Origin: Streptomyces sp. 846.5
GTDB taxonomy: Bacteria; Actinomycetota; Actinomycetes; Streptomycetales; Streptomycetaceae
Assembly: GCF_004365705.1 (NCBI RefSeq)
Contig: NZ_SOBN01000001.1
Coordinates: forward strand, 4,016,001 to 4,080,000
DNA length: 64,000 nucleotides
Direction: 5' to 3'
Shown here: positions 7,083 to 15,456 of the stretch, piece after piece
How the letters are laid out: each line of letters begins with the position of its first letter
Position numbering within the stretch: the stretch's first letter is position 1
The notes under the pieces: model-generated
What the model was told of the DNA's origin: nothing
Seen by the model: only the letters and a program-made list of their open reading frames with translations
Database searches by the model: none
Position numbers and translations under genes: made by a program

Positions 7083-9782
7083 ATGGCGGAAGAGACCTTC
7101 GCGGCTCCTGAGCGAGGGCGGCGCAAGGCTGCCCTGAACGACTCCGCCCTTGGCTCTCCTGCCCCGTACGAGGCAAAGAAGGCGTCGGCCGATCCCGCGC
7201 GCCCCGCGCCCCCCGGCGTGGTCGCCGTAGTACGGCTGGCCGCACTGATGATCGATCCCGACGGACGGGTGTGCCACTGGAGCCGCGCCGCCGAGGAGGT
7301 CTTCGGCCACCGCCGCGACGACGTCTTCGACCGCCCCGCCGCCGGGCTGCTCCCGCTGGCCAGAACCACCCCGTCGGCCTCCCCCTCGACCGGACGCCTC
7401 GGCAGCGCCCTGGACCAGCTGGACGACCTCACCTCCTACAACCCGTCCTGGTCCGGCGAGCTACTGGTGACCGACCGCGACGGCCGGGCCGTCGACATCC
7501 TCTGCTGGGCCTACCGGTTGATCGAACCGGCCGGACGCAGCCTGCTGGTGCTGGCCGCCGACGCCAGACCGCTAAGGGCCTCCGGGCCCCGGATCGCCCT
7601 CGGCGACCAGCTGCTGCCCTACGCGGCCACGGCCGCCACCGGCGCGGGCGGCCTCCAGGTGGCGCCGGCCCGGTGCGCGCCGACCGGTGTCGCCGACTCG
7701 GCCCGCACCGCCGAGCGGCTGACCGCGCTGCTGCCCCGTACCGCGGAGGACCGGCGGCTGCGGCTGATCGGGCAGATCGCGGCCGGGGGCGCGCCCGCGC
7801 TGCTGGTCGACGGCACCCTGCGGCTGCCGGTGCTGCCGCAGGAGTTCCCCGACGAGTACTCCCCTTCGACCGGGCACGGGGGGTCCACAGGTCACGGGGG
7901 GTCCACCGGTCACGGGCCCGACCCGCACACCGAACGGCTCCGTGAGTTCCCCCAGCCCCGGGGCGAGCAGCCCCGCGGCGAGCGGCCGGTCGGCGTCCGG
8001 CTGCGCCGCCCCGGCACCGAGGACGGGCCCTTCAGCGGCCCTCCGACGGTCCCGACGCTGCTGCTCCCGGCCGGCCTCGCCGACGGCCGCACCCCCGTCC
8101 CGCTGCCCACCGCGGACCCCGTCAACGAGCAGCTGCGGCTGCTGAGCCACGCGGGCGCCCGGATCGGTACCACCCTGGACCTGGATGTGACGGTCCATGA
8201 GCTGTGCCAGGTCGTCGTCCCCGGAATCGCCGACTTCGCCTGCGTCGACCTGCGCGACCGGCTGATCGTCGACACCGAGCTGCCGCGCGACCGCCCCGAC
8301 GACGAGACCCAGCTGCGCCGGGTGGCCCGCGCCTTCAGCGAGTCGCTGGCCGGCTGGGAGCACCAGGTCCACGAGGGCACCCTGTTCTCGCTGTCCCGCA
8401 CCACCCCCTCGGGCCTGGCGCTGCAGAGCAACCAGCCGGTGCTGGTGCCGGCGGTCGATCCCGCCGTGGCCGAGGAGTGCGCCGTCGGACGGGGATCGAG
8501 CCTGCTGGCGCCGCTGTTCGAGGGCCGCTCGATGCTGGTGCTGCCGCTGGCGGCGCGCGGCACCGTGCTGGGCATCCTGACGCTGCTGCGCAACGCCGAC
8601 CAGCCGCCGTTCGACGAGACCGACGCCGCGTACCTGCGGGAGCTGGCCGCCCGCGCCGCACTGTCGATCGACAATGCCCGGCTGCACCGGATGGAGGCCA
8701 AGACGGCGCTGACGCTGCAGCGCAGCATGCTGCCGAACCGTCCGCCGAAGATCCCCGGGGTGCTGATCGCGCACCGCTACATCCCCGGCGACCGCCGGGC
8801 CGAGGTCGGCGGCGACTGGTTCGACGCGGTGCAGCTGCCGGGCAGCCGGGTGGCGCTGGTGGTCGGCGACGTGATGGGCCACGGCCTGCACTCGGCGGTG
8901 GCCATGGGCCGCTTCCGCACCGCGATGCAGACCCTGGCCGCCCTGGACCTGCCGCCGGGCCAGATCCTGCGGCACCTGGACAACCTGTCCCAGCGGCTCG
9001 GCGACGACCACCTGGCGACCTGCCTGTACGCGGTCTACGACCCGATCGCCCGTACCTGCACCCTGGCCAGCGCCGGGCACGTGCCGCCGGTGCTGGTCCA
9101 TCCGGACGGGCGCGGCGAGCTGCTGGAGATCCCCTCGGGCGCGCCGATCGGCGTGGGCGGGGTGCCGTTCGCCTCCCGGGAGATCAAGGTCTCCGACGGC
9201 AGCATGCTGGTGCTGTGCACCGACGGCCTGGTGGAGATGCGCGGCGGCGACATAGGGGACGGCCTGGCCGCCCTGTGCGGCGACATCGTCGACCCGCGGC
9301 GCAGCCCGGACGAGGTCTGCGACACGGTGCTGGAGCGGCTGCACACCGACGACCGCAGCGACGACCTGGCGCTGCTGATCGCCCGCTTCGACGGCATTCC
9401 GCCGCAGGACGTGATCTCCTGGTCGCTGCAGCTCGACTCCACCGAGGTGCGCCGGGCCCGGCTGATGGTCCGTGAACAGCTGGCGCAGTGGGGCCTGGAA
9501 GAGCTGAGCGAGACGACGGAGCTGCTGGTCAGCGAGCTGGTGACCAATGCGCTGCGGGTGGCCAAGGACCGGGTCGAGCTGCAGTTGATGCGGGTCGGCA
9601 AACTGCTGGTGGAAGTCAGCGACGACGACCACAACCTGCCCTCGCTGGAGCCCTCCGAGGCGCTGGACGAGGACGGCCGCGGCCTGAGCCTGGTCAGCCA
9701 TCTCTCGGCGCGCTGGGGGACCAGCCGCAAGGCGGTCGGCAAGGTGGTCTGGTTCGAGCTGCCGCTGCCGCACCGCGGCTGA
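7083..9782 (+). CDS. RsbU-type PP2C phosphatase with PAS, GAF and anti-sigma-type ATPase domains
   Basis: About 899 residues. Order: PAS-like domain at about 40-165 (LMIDPDGRVCHWSRAAEEVF); a long variable linker; GAF at about 345-535; SpoIIE/RsbU PP2C at about 560-760 (AEVGGDWFDAVQ, then VVGDVMGHGLHSA, the metal-binding aspartates); and an HATPase_c_2 kinase-like domain at about 785-895 (ELLVSELVTNALRV, DEDGRGLSLVSHL). Streptomyces encodes many such proteins. They dephosphorylate anti-sigma-antagonist proteins and, through the ATPase domain, may also phosphorylate or bind them, tuning stress sigma factors. No sigma-factor genes lie nearby, so the target is unknown. The ATG at 7083 has GAGAGGG about 5 bases upstream. 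Confidence 0.9.
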   Translation: MAEETFAAPERGRRKAALNDSALGSPAPYEAKKASADPARPAPPGVVAVVRLAALMIDPDGRVCHWSRAAEEVFGHRRDDVFDRPAAGLLPLARTTPSASPSTGRLGSALDQLDDLTSYNPSWSGELLVTDRDGRAVDILCWAYRLIEPAGRSLLVLAADARPLRASGPRIALGDQLLPYAATAATGAGGLQVAPARCAPTGVADSARTAERLTALLPRTAEDRRLRLIGQIAAGGAPALLVDGTLRLPVLPQEFPDEYSPSTGHGGSTGHGGSTGHGPDPHTERLREFPQPRGEQPRGERPVGVRLRRPGTEDGPFSGPPTVPTLLLPAGLADGRTPVPLPTADPVNEQLRLLSHAGARIGTTLDLDVTVHELCQVVVPGIADFACVDLRDRLIVDTELPRDRPDDETQLRRVARAFSESLAGWEHQVHEGTLFSLSRTTPSGLALQSNQPVLVPAVDPAVAEECAVGRGSSLLAPLFEGRSMLVLPLAARGTVLGILTLLRNADQPPFDETDAAYLRELAARAALSIDNARLHRMEAKTALTLQRSMLPNRPPKIPGVLIAHRYIPGDRRAEVGGDWFDAVQLPGSRVALVVGDVMGHGLHSAVAMGRFRTAMQTLAALDLPPGQILRHLDNLSQRLGDDHLATCLYAVYDPIARTCTLASAGHVPPVLVHPDGRGELLEIPSGAPIGVGGVPFASREIKVSDGSMLVLCTDGLVEMRGGDIGDGLAALCGDIVDPRRSPDEVCDTVLERLHTDDRSDDLALLIARFDGIPPQDVISWSLQLDSTEVRRARLMVREQLAQWGLEELSETTELLVSELVTNALRVAKDRVELQLMRVGKLLVEVSDDDHNLPSLEPSEALDEDGRGLSLVSHLSARWGTSRKAVGKVVWFELPLPHRG
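7869..7916 (+). repeat. In-frame 18-bp tandem repeat in the phosphatase linker
   Basis: Two and two-thirds copies of an 18-bp unit (ACCGGGCACGGGGGGTCC, second copy with two changes) encode a T/S-G-H-G-G-S hexapeptide repeat in the linker between the PAS and GAF domains. It lies in a disordered, likely length-variable region. Confidence 0.85.
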
Positions 9783-9795
9783 GGGACCGGTCTGC

Positions 9796-9840
9796 GGAAC
9801 TCCTTCTTTGGTTGTATTATGCAACCAAAGAAGGAGTTCC
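9796..9840. promoter_or_regulatory. Perfect 19-bp inverted repeat (MarR operator or leader hairpin)
   Basis: Arms 9796-9814 and 9822-9840 are perfectly complementary (GGAACTCCTTCTTTGGTTG against its reverse complement), separated by TATTATG. The right arm contains the AAGAAGGAG ribosome-binding site of the MarR gene that starts at 9842. The loop TATTAT could be a -10 box, in which case the palindrome is a DNA operator covering the promoter. If transcription starts further upstream, the same sequence would form an mRNA hairpin hiding the ribosome-binding site. Confidence 0.8.
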
Positions 9841-9841
9841 G

Positions 9842-10288
9842 ATGCCTACCCCCACCCCGCTGCCCACCGCCGCCCGCGCCGAGTCGATCGACTCGATCCA
9901 GCGCGAGCTGACCGCCGTGGCCCGCCGCGCCCGCTCGGTGACGGCACAGATCCACCCCGGCCTCACTCTGGTCACCTACACCCTGCTGGACCACCTGCAC
10001 GAGCGCGGCGGCTGCCGGGGCACCGACCTGGCCGCCCACTTCCTGCTGGACAAGTCCACCGTCAGCCGACAGATCTCCGCCCTGGAGCGACTCGGCCTGG
10101 TCGAGCGGACCGCCGATCCGGAGGACCTGCGCGGCCAGATCATCCGCCCCTCGGCGGCCGGCGCGCAGCTGCTCGCCGACGTCCGCGAGCGGCGGCACCA
10201 GGCCTTCCTGAGCCGCCTCGCCGACTGGCCGGACGACGACCTGGAACGCTTCGCCTCCTATCTCACCCTCTACAACGCCCGCACCTGA
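9842..10288 (+). CDS. MarR family transcriptional regulator
   Basis: 148 residues with the MarR winged helix: helices around residues 40-65, a recognition segment LAAHFLLDKSTVSRQISALE near 62-81, and a wing with LVERTADPEDLRGQIIRPS. MarR proteins usually repress themselves and an adjacent exporter and release DNA on binding phenolic or other lipophilic ligands. That fits the MMPL transporter 130 bases downstream. The start is fixed by AAGAAGGAG at 9828-9836. The perfect palindrome in front of it is the obvious autoregulatory site. Confidence 0.9.
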   Translation: MPTPTPLPTAARAESIDSIQRELTAVARRARSVTAQIHPGLTLVTYTLLDHLHERGGCRGTDLAAHFLLDKSTVSRQISALERLGLVERTADPEDLRGQIIRPSAAGAQLLADVRERRHQAFLSRLADWPDDDLERFASYLTLYNART

Positions 10289-10383
10289 CACGGGACGCGA
10301 CGACCGACCCCAGGCCCGCCCCCCTGCGGACCTGCGGTGCTTGACACCGTCCACAGCGACGTCACATCGTTGAGCCACGACTT

Positions 10384-10395
10384 GCGATGTATCGC
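10384..10395. promoter_or_regulatory. Short dyad upstream of the MMPL transporter
   Basis: GCGATGTATCGC is a 5-bp inverted repeat with a 2-bp spacer, 23 bases before the transporter start, within an AT-richer stretch of the intergenic region. It may be an operator of the MarR neighbour or part of the promoter. It does not resemble the larger palindrome at 9796-9840. Confidence 0.35.
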
Positions 10396-10418
10396 GTCCA
10401 ATTGGGGGATACACACAC

Positions 10419-12551
10419 ATGAACCTCGCCCGGCGGCTGGCCGCCCTGCCCTGCGGAAGACGAAGCAAGTGGGTCGTCCTCGCCGCATGGATCATCCTGC
10501 TGCTCGTGCTCGCACCGCTGGCCGGCAAGCTCACCGGCGCCGAGGACAACCAGGCGTCGAGCTGGCTGCCCGGCAGCGCCGAATCGACCAAGGTGCTGAA
10601 CCTGGAGGGACGGTTCACCAGCACCCAGAGCGCCCCGGCCGTCGTCCTCTACGTCCGCGACTCCGGCATCACCACCGCCGACAAGGCCAAGGCCACCGCC
10701 GACGCCGCCGCGTTCGCCTCGGCCCCGCACGTCCAGGGGCAGATCACCGGGCCGGTCGAGTCCCAGGACGGCAAGGCCCTGCAGACCGTGGTGCCCATCG
10801 ACATGGCCAGCGGCGGCTGGAACAACCTCACCCCGGCCGTCGACAAGATGCGCAGCACCGCGACCCAGGGCGACCCCGGCCTGACCGTGCACGTCACCGG
10901 GCCCGGCGGGGTCGGCGCCGACCAGAGCAAGGCCTTCGCCGGGATCGACGGCACCCTGCTCTACGCCACCCTGGGCGTGGTCGTCGTCCTGCTGCTGCTC
11001 ACCTACCGCAGCCCGACCCTGTGGCTGCTGCCGCTGCTCTCCTCCGGGCTGGCCCTGACCGCCGCCGAAGCCGTCATCTACCTCCTGGTCAAACACGCCG
11101 GACTGACCGTCAACGCGCAGAGCGGCGGCATCCTGGTGGTCCTGGTCATCGGCGCGGGAACCGACTACGCCCTGCTGCTGGTCGCCCGCTACCGCGAGGA
11201 GCTGCGCCGGCACGAGGACCGGCACGAGGCCATGGCCGAGGCCATGCACCGGGCCGGACCCGCGATCATCGCCAGCGCCGCGACCGTCGCCGTCAGCATG
11301 CTCTGCCTGCTGTTCGCGCGGATGAACTCGACCAGCGGCCTCGGCCCGGTCTGCGCCATCGGCATCGCCGTCGCGCTGGCCGCGATGGTGACCCTGCTGC
11401 CGGCCCTGCTCGTCATCTGCGGACGCTGGATCTTCTGGCCGGTCAAGCCGGCCTTCGGCACCGCCGAGCCGACCGAGAGCGGCGTCTGGGCCAGGGTCGG
11501 CGGCGGTATCTCCCGCCGTCCCCGGCTGGTCTGGGTCGGGACCACGCTGGCCCTGGGGGCACTGGCGCTCGGCCTGTTCAGCCTCAAGGCCGACGGCCTG
11601 TCCACGGCCGGCGCCTTCACCGGCAAGCCCGACTCGGTGGTCGGCCAGACCGTACTGGCCGAGCACTTCCCGGCCGGCTCGGGATCGCCGGTGGTCGTGA
11701 TCACCACGGCCGGCGCGGCGGCGCAGGCCCAGTCCACCCTGGCCGGGGTCCAGGGCATCGCCTCGACCACCCCGCCGCTGGTCAAGGGCGACCTCGCCTA
11801 CCTCACCGGCACCCTGTCCTCGGCACCCGACAGCAAGGCCGCCCAGGACACCGTGGACCGGGTCCGGGCCGCCGAGCACGCCCTTCCGGGGGCGCAGGCC
11901 CAGGTGGGCGGGAACACCGCGGTGCAGTTGGACACCCATCGGGCGTCCCGGCACGACGACTTCCTGATCATCCCGATCGTGCTGGTGGTGGTGCTGCTGA
12001 TCCTGGCACTGCTGCTGCGGGCGGTGGTGGCGCCGCTGCTGCTGATCGCGACGGTGGTGCTGTCCTTCGCCTCGGCCCTGGGCGTCAGTTCGTTCGCCTT
12101 CGCCCACCTGTTCCACTTCCAGGGCGAGGACACCGCCTTCCCGCTGTTCGTGTTCGTCTTCCTGGTGGCCCTGGGCATCGACTACAACATCTTCCTGATG
12201 ACCCGGGTCAGGGAGGAGTCGTTCAGCCGGGGCACCCGCGGCGGCGCGCTCGCCGGGCTGGCCGCGACCGGCGGTGTGATCACCTCGGCCGGACTGATCC
12301 TGGCCAGCACCTTCGGAGTGCTGGGGACGCTGCCGGTGGTCGGCTTCGCCGAGATCGGCTTCGCGGTCTGCCTGGGCGTGCTGCTGGACACCCTGGTGGT
12401 CCGCTCGATCCTGGTCACCGCACTGGCCATGGACCTGGACCGGCGGCTGTGGTGGCCCAGCGCGCTGGGCCGGATCACCGCACCGGGCACGGCCCCGGCG
12501 GCCCGGGGCGGCACCGCGGCCCTCGACCCGCAGTCGGAACGCACGACCTGA
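10419..12551 (+). CDS. MMPL family RND-type transporter
   Basis: 710 residues with the duplicated MMPL architecture. There is one N-terminal membrane helix (WVVLAAWIILLLVLAPLAG), a periplasmic-type loop, five clustered helices at about 185-355 containing GAGTDYALLLVARYREEL, a cytoplasmic region, another single helix (residues 365-385), a second extracytoplasmic domain, and a final five-helix bundle with ALGIDYNIFLMTRVREE. The two GxxxDY segments are the proton-relay motifs. It should export a lipid or drug using the proton gradient. The MarR gene directly upstream is the likely regulator. The substrate cannot be read from sequence. Confidence 0.92.
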   Translation: MNLARRLAALPCGRRSKWVVLAAWIILLLVLAPLAGKLTGAEDNQASSWLPGSAESTKVLNLEGRFTSTQSAPAVVLYVRDSGITTADKAKATADAAAFASAPHVQGQITGPVESQDGKALQTVVPIDMASGGWNNLTPAVDKMRSTATQGDPGLTVHVTGPGGVGADQSKAFAGIDGTLLYATLGVVVVLLLLTYRSPTLWLLPLLSSGLALTAAEAVIYLLVKHAGLTVNAQSGGILVVLVIGAGTDYALLLVARYREELRRHEDRHEAMAEAMHRAGPAIIASAATVAVSMLCLLFARMNSTSGLGPVCAIGIAVALAAMVTLLPALLVICGRWIFWPVKPAFGTAEPTESGVWARVGGGISRRPRLVWVGTTLALGALALGLFSLKADGLSTAGAFTGKPDSVVGQTVLAEHFPAGSGSPVVVITTAGAAAQAQSTLAGVQGIASTTPPLVKGDLAYLTGTLSSAPDSKAAQDTVDRVRAAEHALPGAQAQVGGNTAVQLDTHRASRHDDFLIIPIVLVVVLLILALLLRAVVAPLLLIATVVLSFASALGVSSFAFAHLFHFQGEDTAFPLFVFVFLVALGIDYNIFLMTRVREESFSRGTRGGALAGLAATGGVITSAGLILASTFGVLGTLPVVGFAEIGFAVCLGVLLDTLVVRSILVTALAMDLDRRLWWPSALGRITAPGTAPAARGGTAALDPQSERTT

Positions 12552-12646
12552 CGGGCCGTCGGTCTTCCTCGCCGGCGCCGTCGGCGAGGATGGCACCCGA
12601 GTCATCCCGCGTCCCCGTCCCGTCATCCTCACGAGGAGTCAGCACC

Positions 12647-12832
12647 GTGCCGCTCATCCAGGTCAAGCAGATCGCCGGACGCACCGAGGAGCAGAAGCGC
12701 GCCCTCGCCCGCGAACTCACCGACGCCTACGTACGGGTGATGGGGAACAAGCCCGAGTCGGTGTGGGTCACCATCGACGAACTGCCCGCCGGGAACTGGG
12801 CCATCGGCGGAACGCTGATCGCCGACCGTTGA
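12647..12832 (+). CDS. 4-oxalocrotonate tautomerase family protein
   Basis: 61 residues from GTG at 12647 (ACGAGGAG ribosome-binding site at 12631-12638). After removal of the initiator the protein begins PLIQVKQIAGRTEEQKRAL, with the catalytic Pro1 of the tautomerase superfamily. An Arg in RTEEQK and the C-terminal IGGTLIADR fit small 4-OT subunits, which assemble as hexamers or dimers. The physiological substrate is unknown. Confidence 0.88.
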   Translation: MPLIQVKQIAGRTEEQKRALARELTDAYVRVMGNKPESVWVTIDELPAGNWAIGGTLIADR

Positions 12833-12846
12833 TCGCCGACCGCTGA

Positions 12847-12931
12847 GGCACAACGGCGCTGCGGCACGGCGGACATAACGGTTCTGAACGGAACATCCGT
12901 CGACCCGTGCCCTCCGCCGTGCCGTTGTGCC
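12847..12931. terminator. Large interrupted hairpin after the tautomerase gene
   Basis: GGCACAAC (12847-12854) pairs with GTTGTGCC (12924-12931), and GGCACGGCGGA (12863-12873) with TCCGCCGTGCC (12913-12923), leaving an 8-base bulge on one side and a 39-base loop. It lies between two genes transcribed in the same direction and has no U-tract, so terminator function is only probable. Confidence 0.5.
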
Positions 12932-12987
12932 ACCCTGTGCTCTGCGGGGATCCGACCGGGTACAGCAGGTGTGGGGGAAGCAGCGCC

Positions 12988-13647
12988 ATGAGCAACGAGA
13001 TCTACTTCAGCAACAACTACCGTGACCTGTGCGAACAGCACGGCACCGGGGCCGGGTTCCAGTTCGAGTTCTCCTGCTGGCGCTGCTCCGACACCTGGCG
13101 CTCCGCCTTCCAGCCCTACACCAGCGGACGGATGGCGGGCTGGGCCGACCGCGTGGTGGGCAGCGCCTGGGGCTCGTTCGGCCGCGCCGGCAGCGAAGCC
13201 TCCAGCGCGCTGGGCGGGCTGGTCGGCGCCAACTGGGGCCCGGCCAAGGACGCCGCCTTCCAGAAGTCCATCGACGACGCCAAGACCCACTTCAACCGCT
13301 GCGGCCGCTGCACCAACTACGTCTGCGCCCGCTGCTGGAACGCCGCCCAGGGCCTGTGCCTCGGCTGCGCCCCCGACACCGCCGCCGAGGCCCTCGCCGC
13401 CCAGCAGCGCGGGCTCAACGACGCGGTCTCGCAGCGCGCCTACGAGACCGGCAGCGCCCAGGCCGCCTCCTACGACACCGACCAGCGCCGCCAACTGGTC
13501 TGCCCCCAGTGCAGCACCGAGACCCACGGCGCCCGCTTCTGCCCCGGCTGCGGCCACCGGCTCGCCCAGGCCGACCACTGCGCCTCCTGCAACGCCGAGG
13601 TCCCCCAGGGCGCGGCCTTCTGCCCGGACTGCGGCACCCGCCGCTGA
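12988..13647 (+). CDS. Multi-zinc-ribbon protein of unknown function
   Basis: 219 residues with at least four cysteine clusters: CWRC near residue 31; a pair CGRC/CARC then CLGC at about 105-135; CPQC/CPGC at about 172-190; and CASC/CPDC at the C-terminus (about 202-216), the last two resembling double zinc ribbons. Between clusters 1 and 2 lies a Gly/Ala-rich amphipathic stretch (SAWGSFGRAGSEASSALGGL). The double-ribbon tail suggests nucleic-acid or protein binding. No enzyme domain is seen. The ATG at 12988 follows GTGGGGGAAG. Conserved in actinomycetes as far as I can judge, with no function I recognise. Confidence 0.8.
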   Translation: MSNEIYFSNNYRDLCEQHGTGAGFQFEFSCWRCSDTWRSAFQPYTSGRMAGWADRVVGSAWGSFGRAGSEASSALGGLVGANWGPAKDAAFQKSIDDAKTHFNRCGRCTNYVCARCWNAAQGLCLGCAPDTAAEALAAQQRGLNDAVSQRAYETGSAQAASYDTDQRRQLVCPQCSTETHGARFCPGCGHRLAQADHCASCNAEVPQGAAFCPDCGTRR

Positions 13648-13982
13648 CCCGCGGACGCGAATTCTGGTGCCTTTGTGCCTGATGGGGTCGGTATACGGCC
13701 ACATTGTGGCCATGAGCGGGCGCTATCGGGCAAGCAGGTTGCGAACCCCCCGAGGATTCATCGGCTTGGACCTCCAGTTCACCCTCGGCTGCGGACCCGC
13801 ACTCGACGCAGCCCGCAGCGGCCTGCCGGCCCTGGAGGCGGACCTGCGCCAGGTCCAGCCGCAGCGCTGGGGCACCCTGCCGGCCGCAGGGGGCGGCCCC
13901 GGGCCGGCTCCCAACGAGAAAAGGTGCCTCCCTCAGCGACTTTCGTCTCTGCTGGAGGCACTTTTTCGTCGGTGCTTCGCTG
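13648..13982. other. Intergenic region between the zinc-ribbon gene and tRNA-Leu
   Basis: No convincing gene is seen. Short open frames here lack ribosome-binding sites and family resemblance. The only clear structure is the terminator hairpin at 13919-13966. Confidence 0.6.
13919..13966 (-). terminator. Rho-independent terminator of tRNA-Leu
   Basis: GTGCCTCC (13924-13931) pairs with GGAGGCAC (13954-13961), with a further inner stem in the loop. It is flanked by AAAA at 13919-13922 and TTTTT at 13962-13966, so it can work in both directions. On the minus strand it lies just past the tRNA-Leu 3' end. Confidence 0.8.
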
Positions 13983-14065
13983 TGCGCGAGGGGGGATTTG
14001 AACCCCCACGCCCTTTCGGACACTGGCACCTGAAGCCAGCGCGTCTGCCATTCCGCCACTCGCGC
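13983..14065 (-). tRNA. tRNA-Leu (anticodon CAG)
   Basis: 83 nt, class II. The acceptor stem GCGCGAG (from 14065) pairs with CTCGCGC; the D region is TGGCGGAATGGCAGACG; the anticodon loop CTTCAGG sits in the GCTGG/CCAGT stem and reads CAG; there is a long variable arm and the T arm GGGGGTTCAAATCCCCC. CCA is not encoded. Read on the minus strand, convergent with the zinc-ribbon gene. Confidence 0.97.
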
Positions 14066-14504
14066 AGTGAGTGATGTCGTCGGCCCCGCCGCCTCTGCGT
14101 TCCTGCGGCAGCGCCTTTCGACAAGAAGAACATTAGCACGTCGGAGGGGTGCTCCTGCCCACCCATTACCGTGCCGGGGACGGCCTCGGGCGCTGTCCCG
14201 GCCCAAGCCGAACGGGTGATCCACGGATGACCACCCCCTCCGCCGGGTACGTCTCAGCCTGCACGCCCCGACTCTTACCGGTCGGCCCCCTCGCAATGGC
14301 ATTCTTCATACAGTGACACCCCGCAAGACCGCGAAACACCGCATCGCCTGCCGTCCCACCGTGACCGACCCCACGTGGCCACTCCTCTTCGCCGAGGAAC
14401 CGCACGTCGGTCCCGGGCGTAGATACGATCAGTAGGACGACAAGCATGCTGCCGCCGCGCGCCCGCGCGGCGGAGACAGAACGCCCGATGGAAGGGGGTG
14501 CCCC
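14066..14504. other. Intergenic region with the promoter of the fha-pstP-ftsW-pbpA-pknB cluster
   Basis: This 439-bp stretch separates tRNA-Leu (leftward) from fhaA (rightward) and must carry both promoters. Near 14418-14432 the segment GTAGATACGATCAG contains a plausible -10 hexamer, about 75 bases before the fhaA start. No gene with a family match is seen. Confidence 0.45.
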
Positions 14505-15446
14505 GTGGGAGCCCTGAAGAAGTTCGAGCAGCGACTCGAGGGATTCGTCAACGGCGCCTTCGCCAAGGTGTTCAAGTCCGAAGTGCAGCCCGTGGAGATC
14601 GCCGGAGCGCTGCAGCGCGAGTGCGACAACAACGCCAGCATCTGGAACCGCGACCGCACGGTCGTCCCCAACGACTTCATCGTGGAGCTCAGCACCCACG
14701 ACTACGAGCGGCTCAGCCCCTACGCCGCTCAGCTCGGCGGGGAACTGGCCGGGATGGTCCGCGAATACGCCCAGGCGCAGCGCTACTCCTTCATGGGCCC
14801 GCTCAAGGTGGCCCTGGAGCAGGCCGCGGACCTGGACACCGGCCTGTACCGGGTGCGCAGCCGGATCGAGTCGACCCCCGAGGCCCAGTCCCCGGCCGCC
14901 GACCCCTACGCGCAGCCGTACCAGCAGTCCCCGGCCCGCCCCCAGCCGCCGGCCTACGGCGCGGCGCCCGGAGCCGGCCAGCCCTACGGTGGGCGCCAGG
15001 CCGAGGCCTGGCAGCCCCAGGTGCCGCCGCTGCCGCCGACCGCGCCGGCCTTCCCCGCGGTGCAGCCGGGCTCCCCGCCCCCGGCTGCGGCCGTCCACCC
15101 CGAGGCCACCCCCGACCACAACAACGTCAGGCCGCTGCCCGGCAGCGGCTACGGCGCCGCCGCGACCACCAGGCGCTGGCTGGAGATCAACGGCGACCGC
15201 CACCAGGTGAGCACGCCGGTGGTGGTCCTGGGCCGCAGCACCGAGGCCGACATCCGGGTGGACGACCCCGGGGTCTCCCGCAAGCACGCCGAGATCCGGA
15301 TCGGTTCGCCCTCGATGGTCCTGGACCTCGGCTCCACCAACGGCATCGTGGTCGACGGACAGCACACCCAGCGCGCTACGCTGCGCGACGGCTCACGGAT
15401 CGTCATGGGCAGCACCACCATCGTCTACCGGCAAGCCGAAGGGTGA
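14505..15446 (+). CDS. fhaA: FHA domain protein FhaA (DUF3662 plus FHA)
   Basis: 313 residues. The N-terminal 120 residues are the DUF3662 domain (GALKKFEQRLEGFVNGAFAK at the start). A Pro/Gln/Ala-rich linker of about 100 residues follows. The C-terminal FHA domain has the phosphothreonine-binding signature GRSTEADIRVDDPGVSRKHA and LGSTNGIVVDG. FhaA proteins bind phosphorylated partners of the PASTA kinase and link it to peptidoglycan precursor control. GTG start at 14505 preceded by GAAGGGGG. It leads the kinase/phosphatase/cell-wall cluster. Confidence 0.95.
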   Translation: MGALKKFEQRLEGFVNGAFAKVFKSEVQPVEIAGALQRECDNNASIWNRDRTVVPNDFIVELSTHDYERLSPYAAQLGGELAGMVREYAQAQRYSFMGPLKVALEQAADLDTGLYRVRSRIESTPEAQSPAADPYAQPYQQSPARPQPPAYGAAPGAGQPYGGRQAEAWQPQVPPLPPTAPAFPAVQPGSPPPAAAVHPEATPDHNNVRPLPGSGYGAAATTRRWLEINGDRHQVSTPVVVLGRSTEADIRVDDPGVSRKHAEIRIGSPSMVLDLGSTNGIVVDGQHTQRATLRDGSRIVMGSTTIVYRQAEG

Positions 15447-15456
15447 CGCGGGGCAC

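Noticed and set aside
7869-7916. CRISPR-like short repeats
   Set aside because: Units are contiguous with no spacers and lie in frame within a coding sequence. No CRISPR array or cas gene was seen anywhere in the window.
10362-12632. A 756-codon open frame antisense to the MMPL transporter, and a similar one opposite the phosphatase (7572-9824)
   Set aside because: Low-complexity Gly/Asp/Gln/His-rich translations without ribosome-binding sites, opposite well-supported genes.
13675-14001. Possible small gene between the zinc-ribbon gene and tRNA-Leu
   Set aside because: No ribosome-binding site or family match, and it runs across the tRNA terminator into the tRNA gene.
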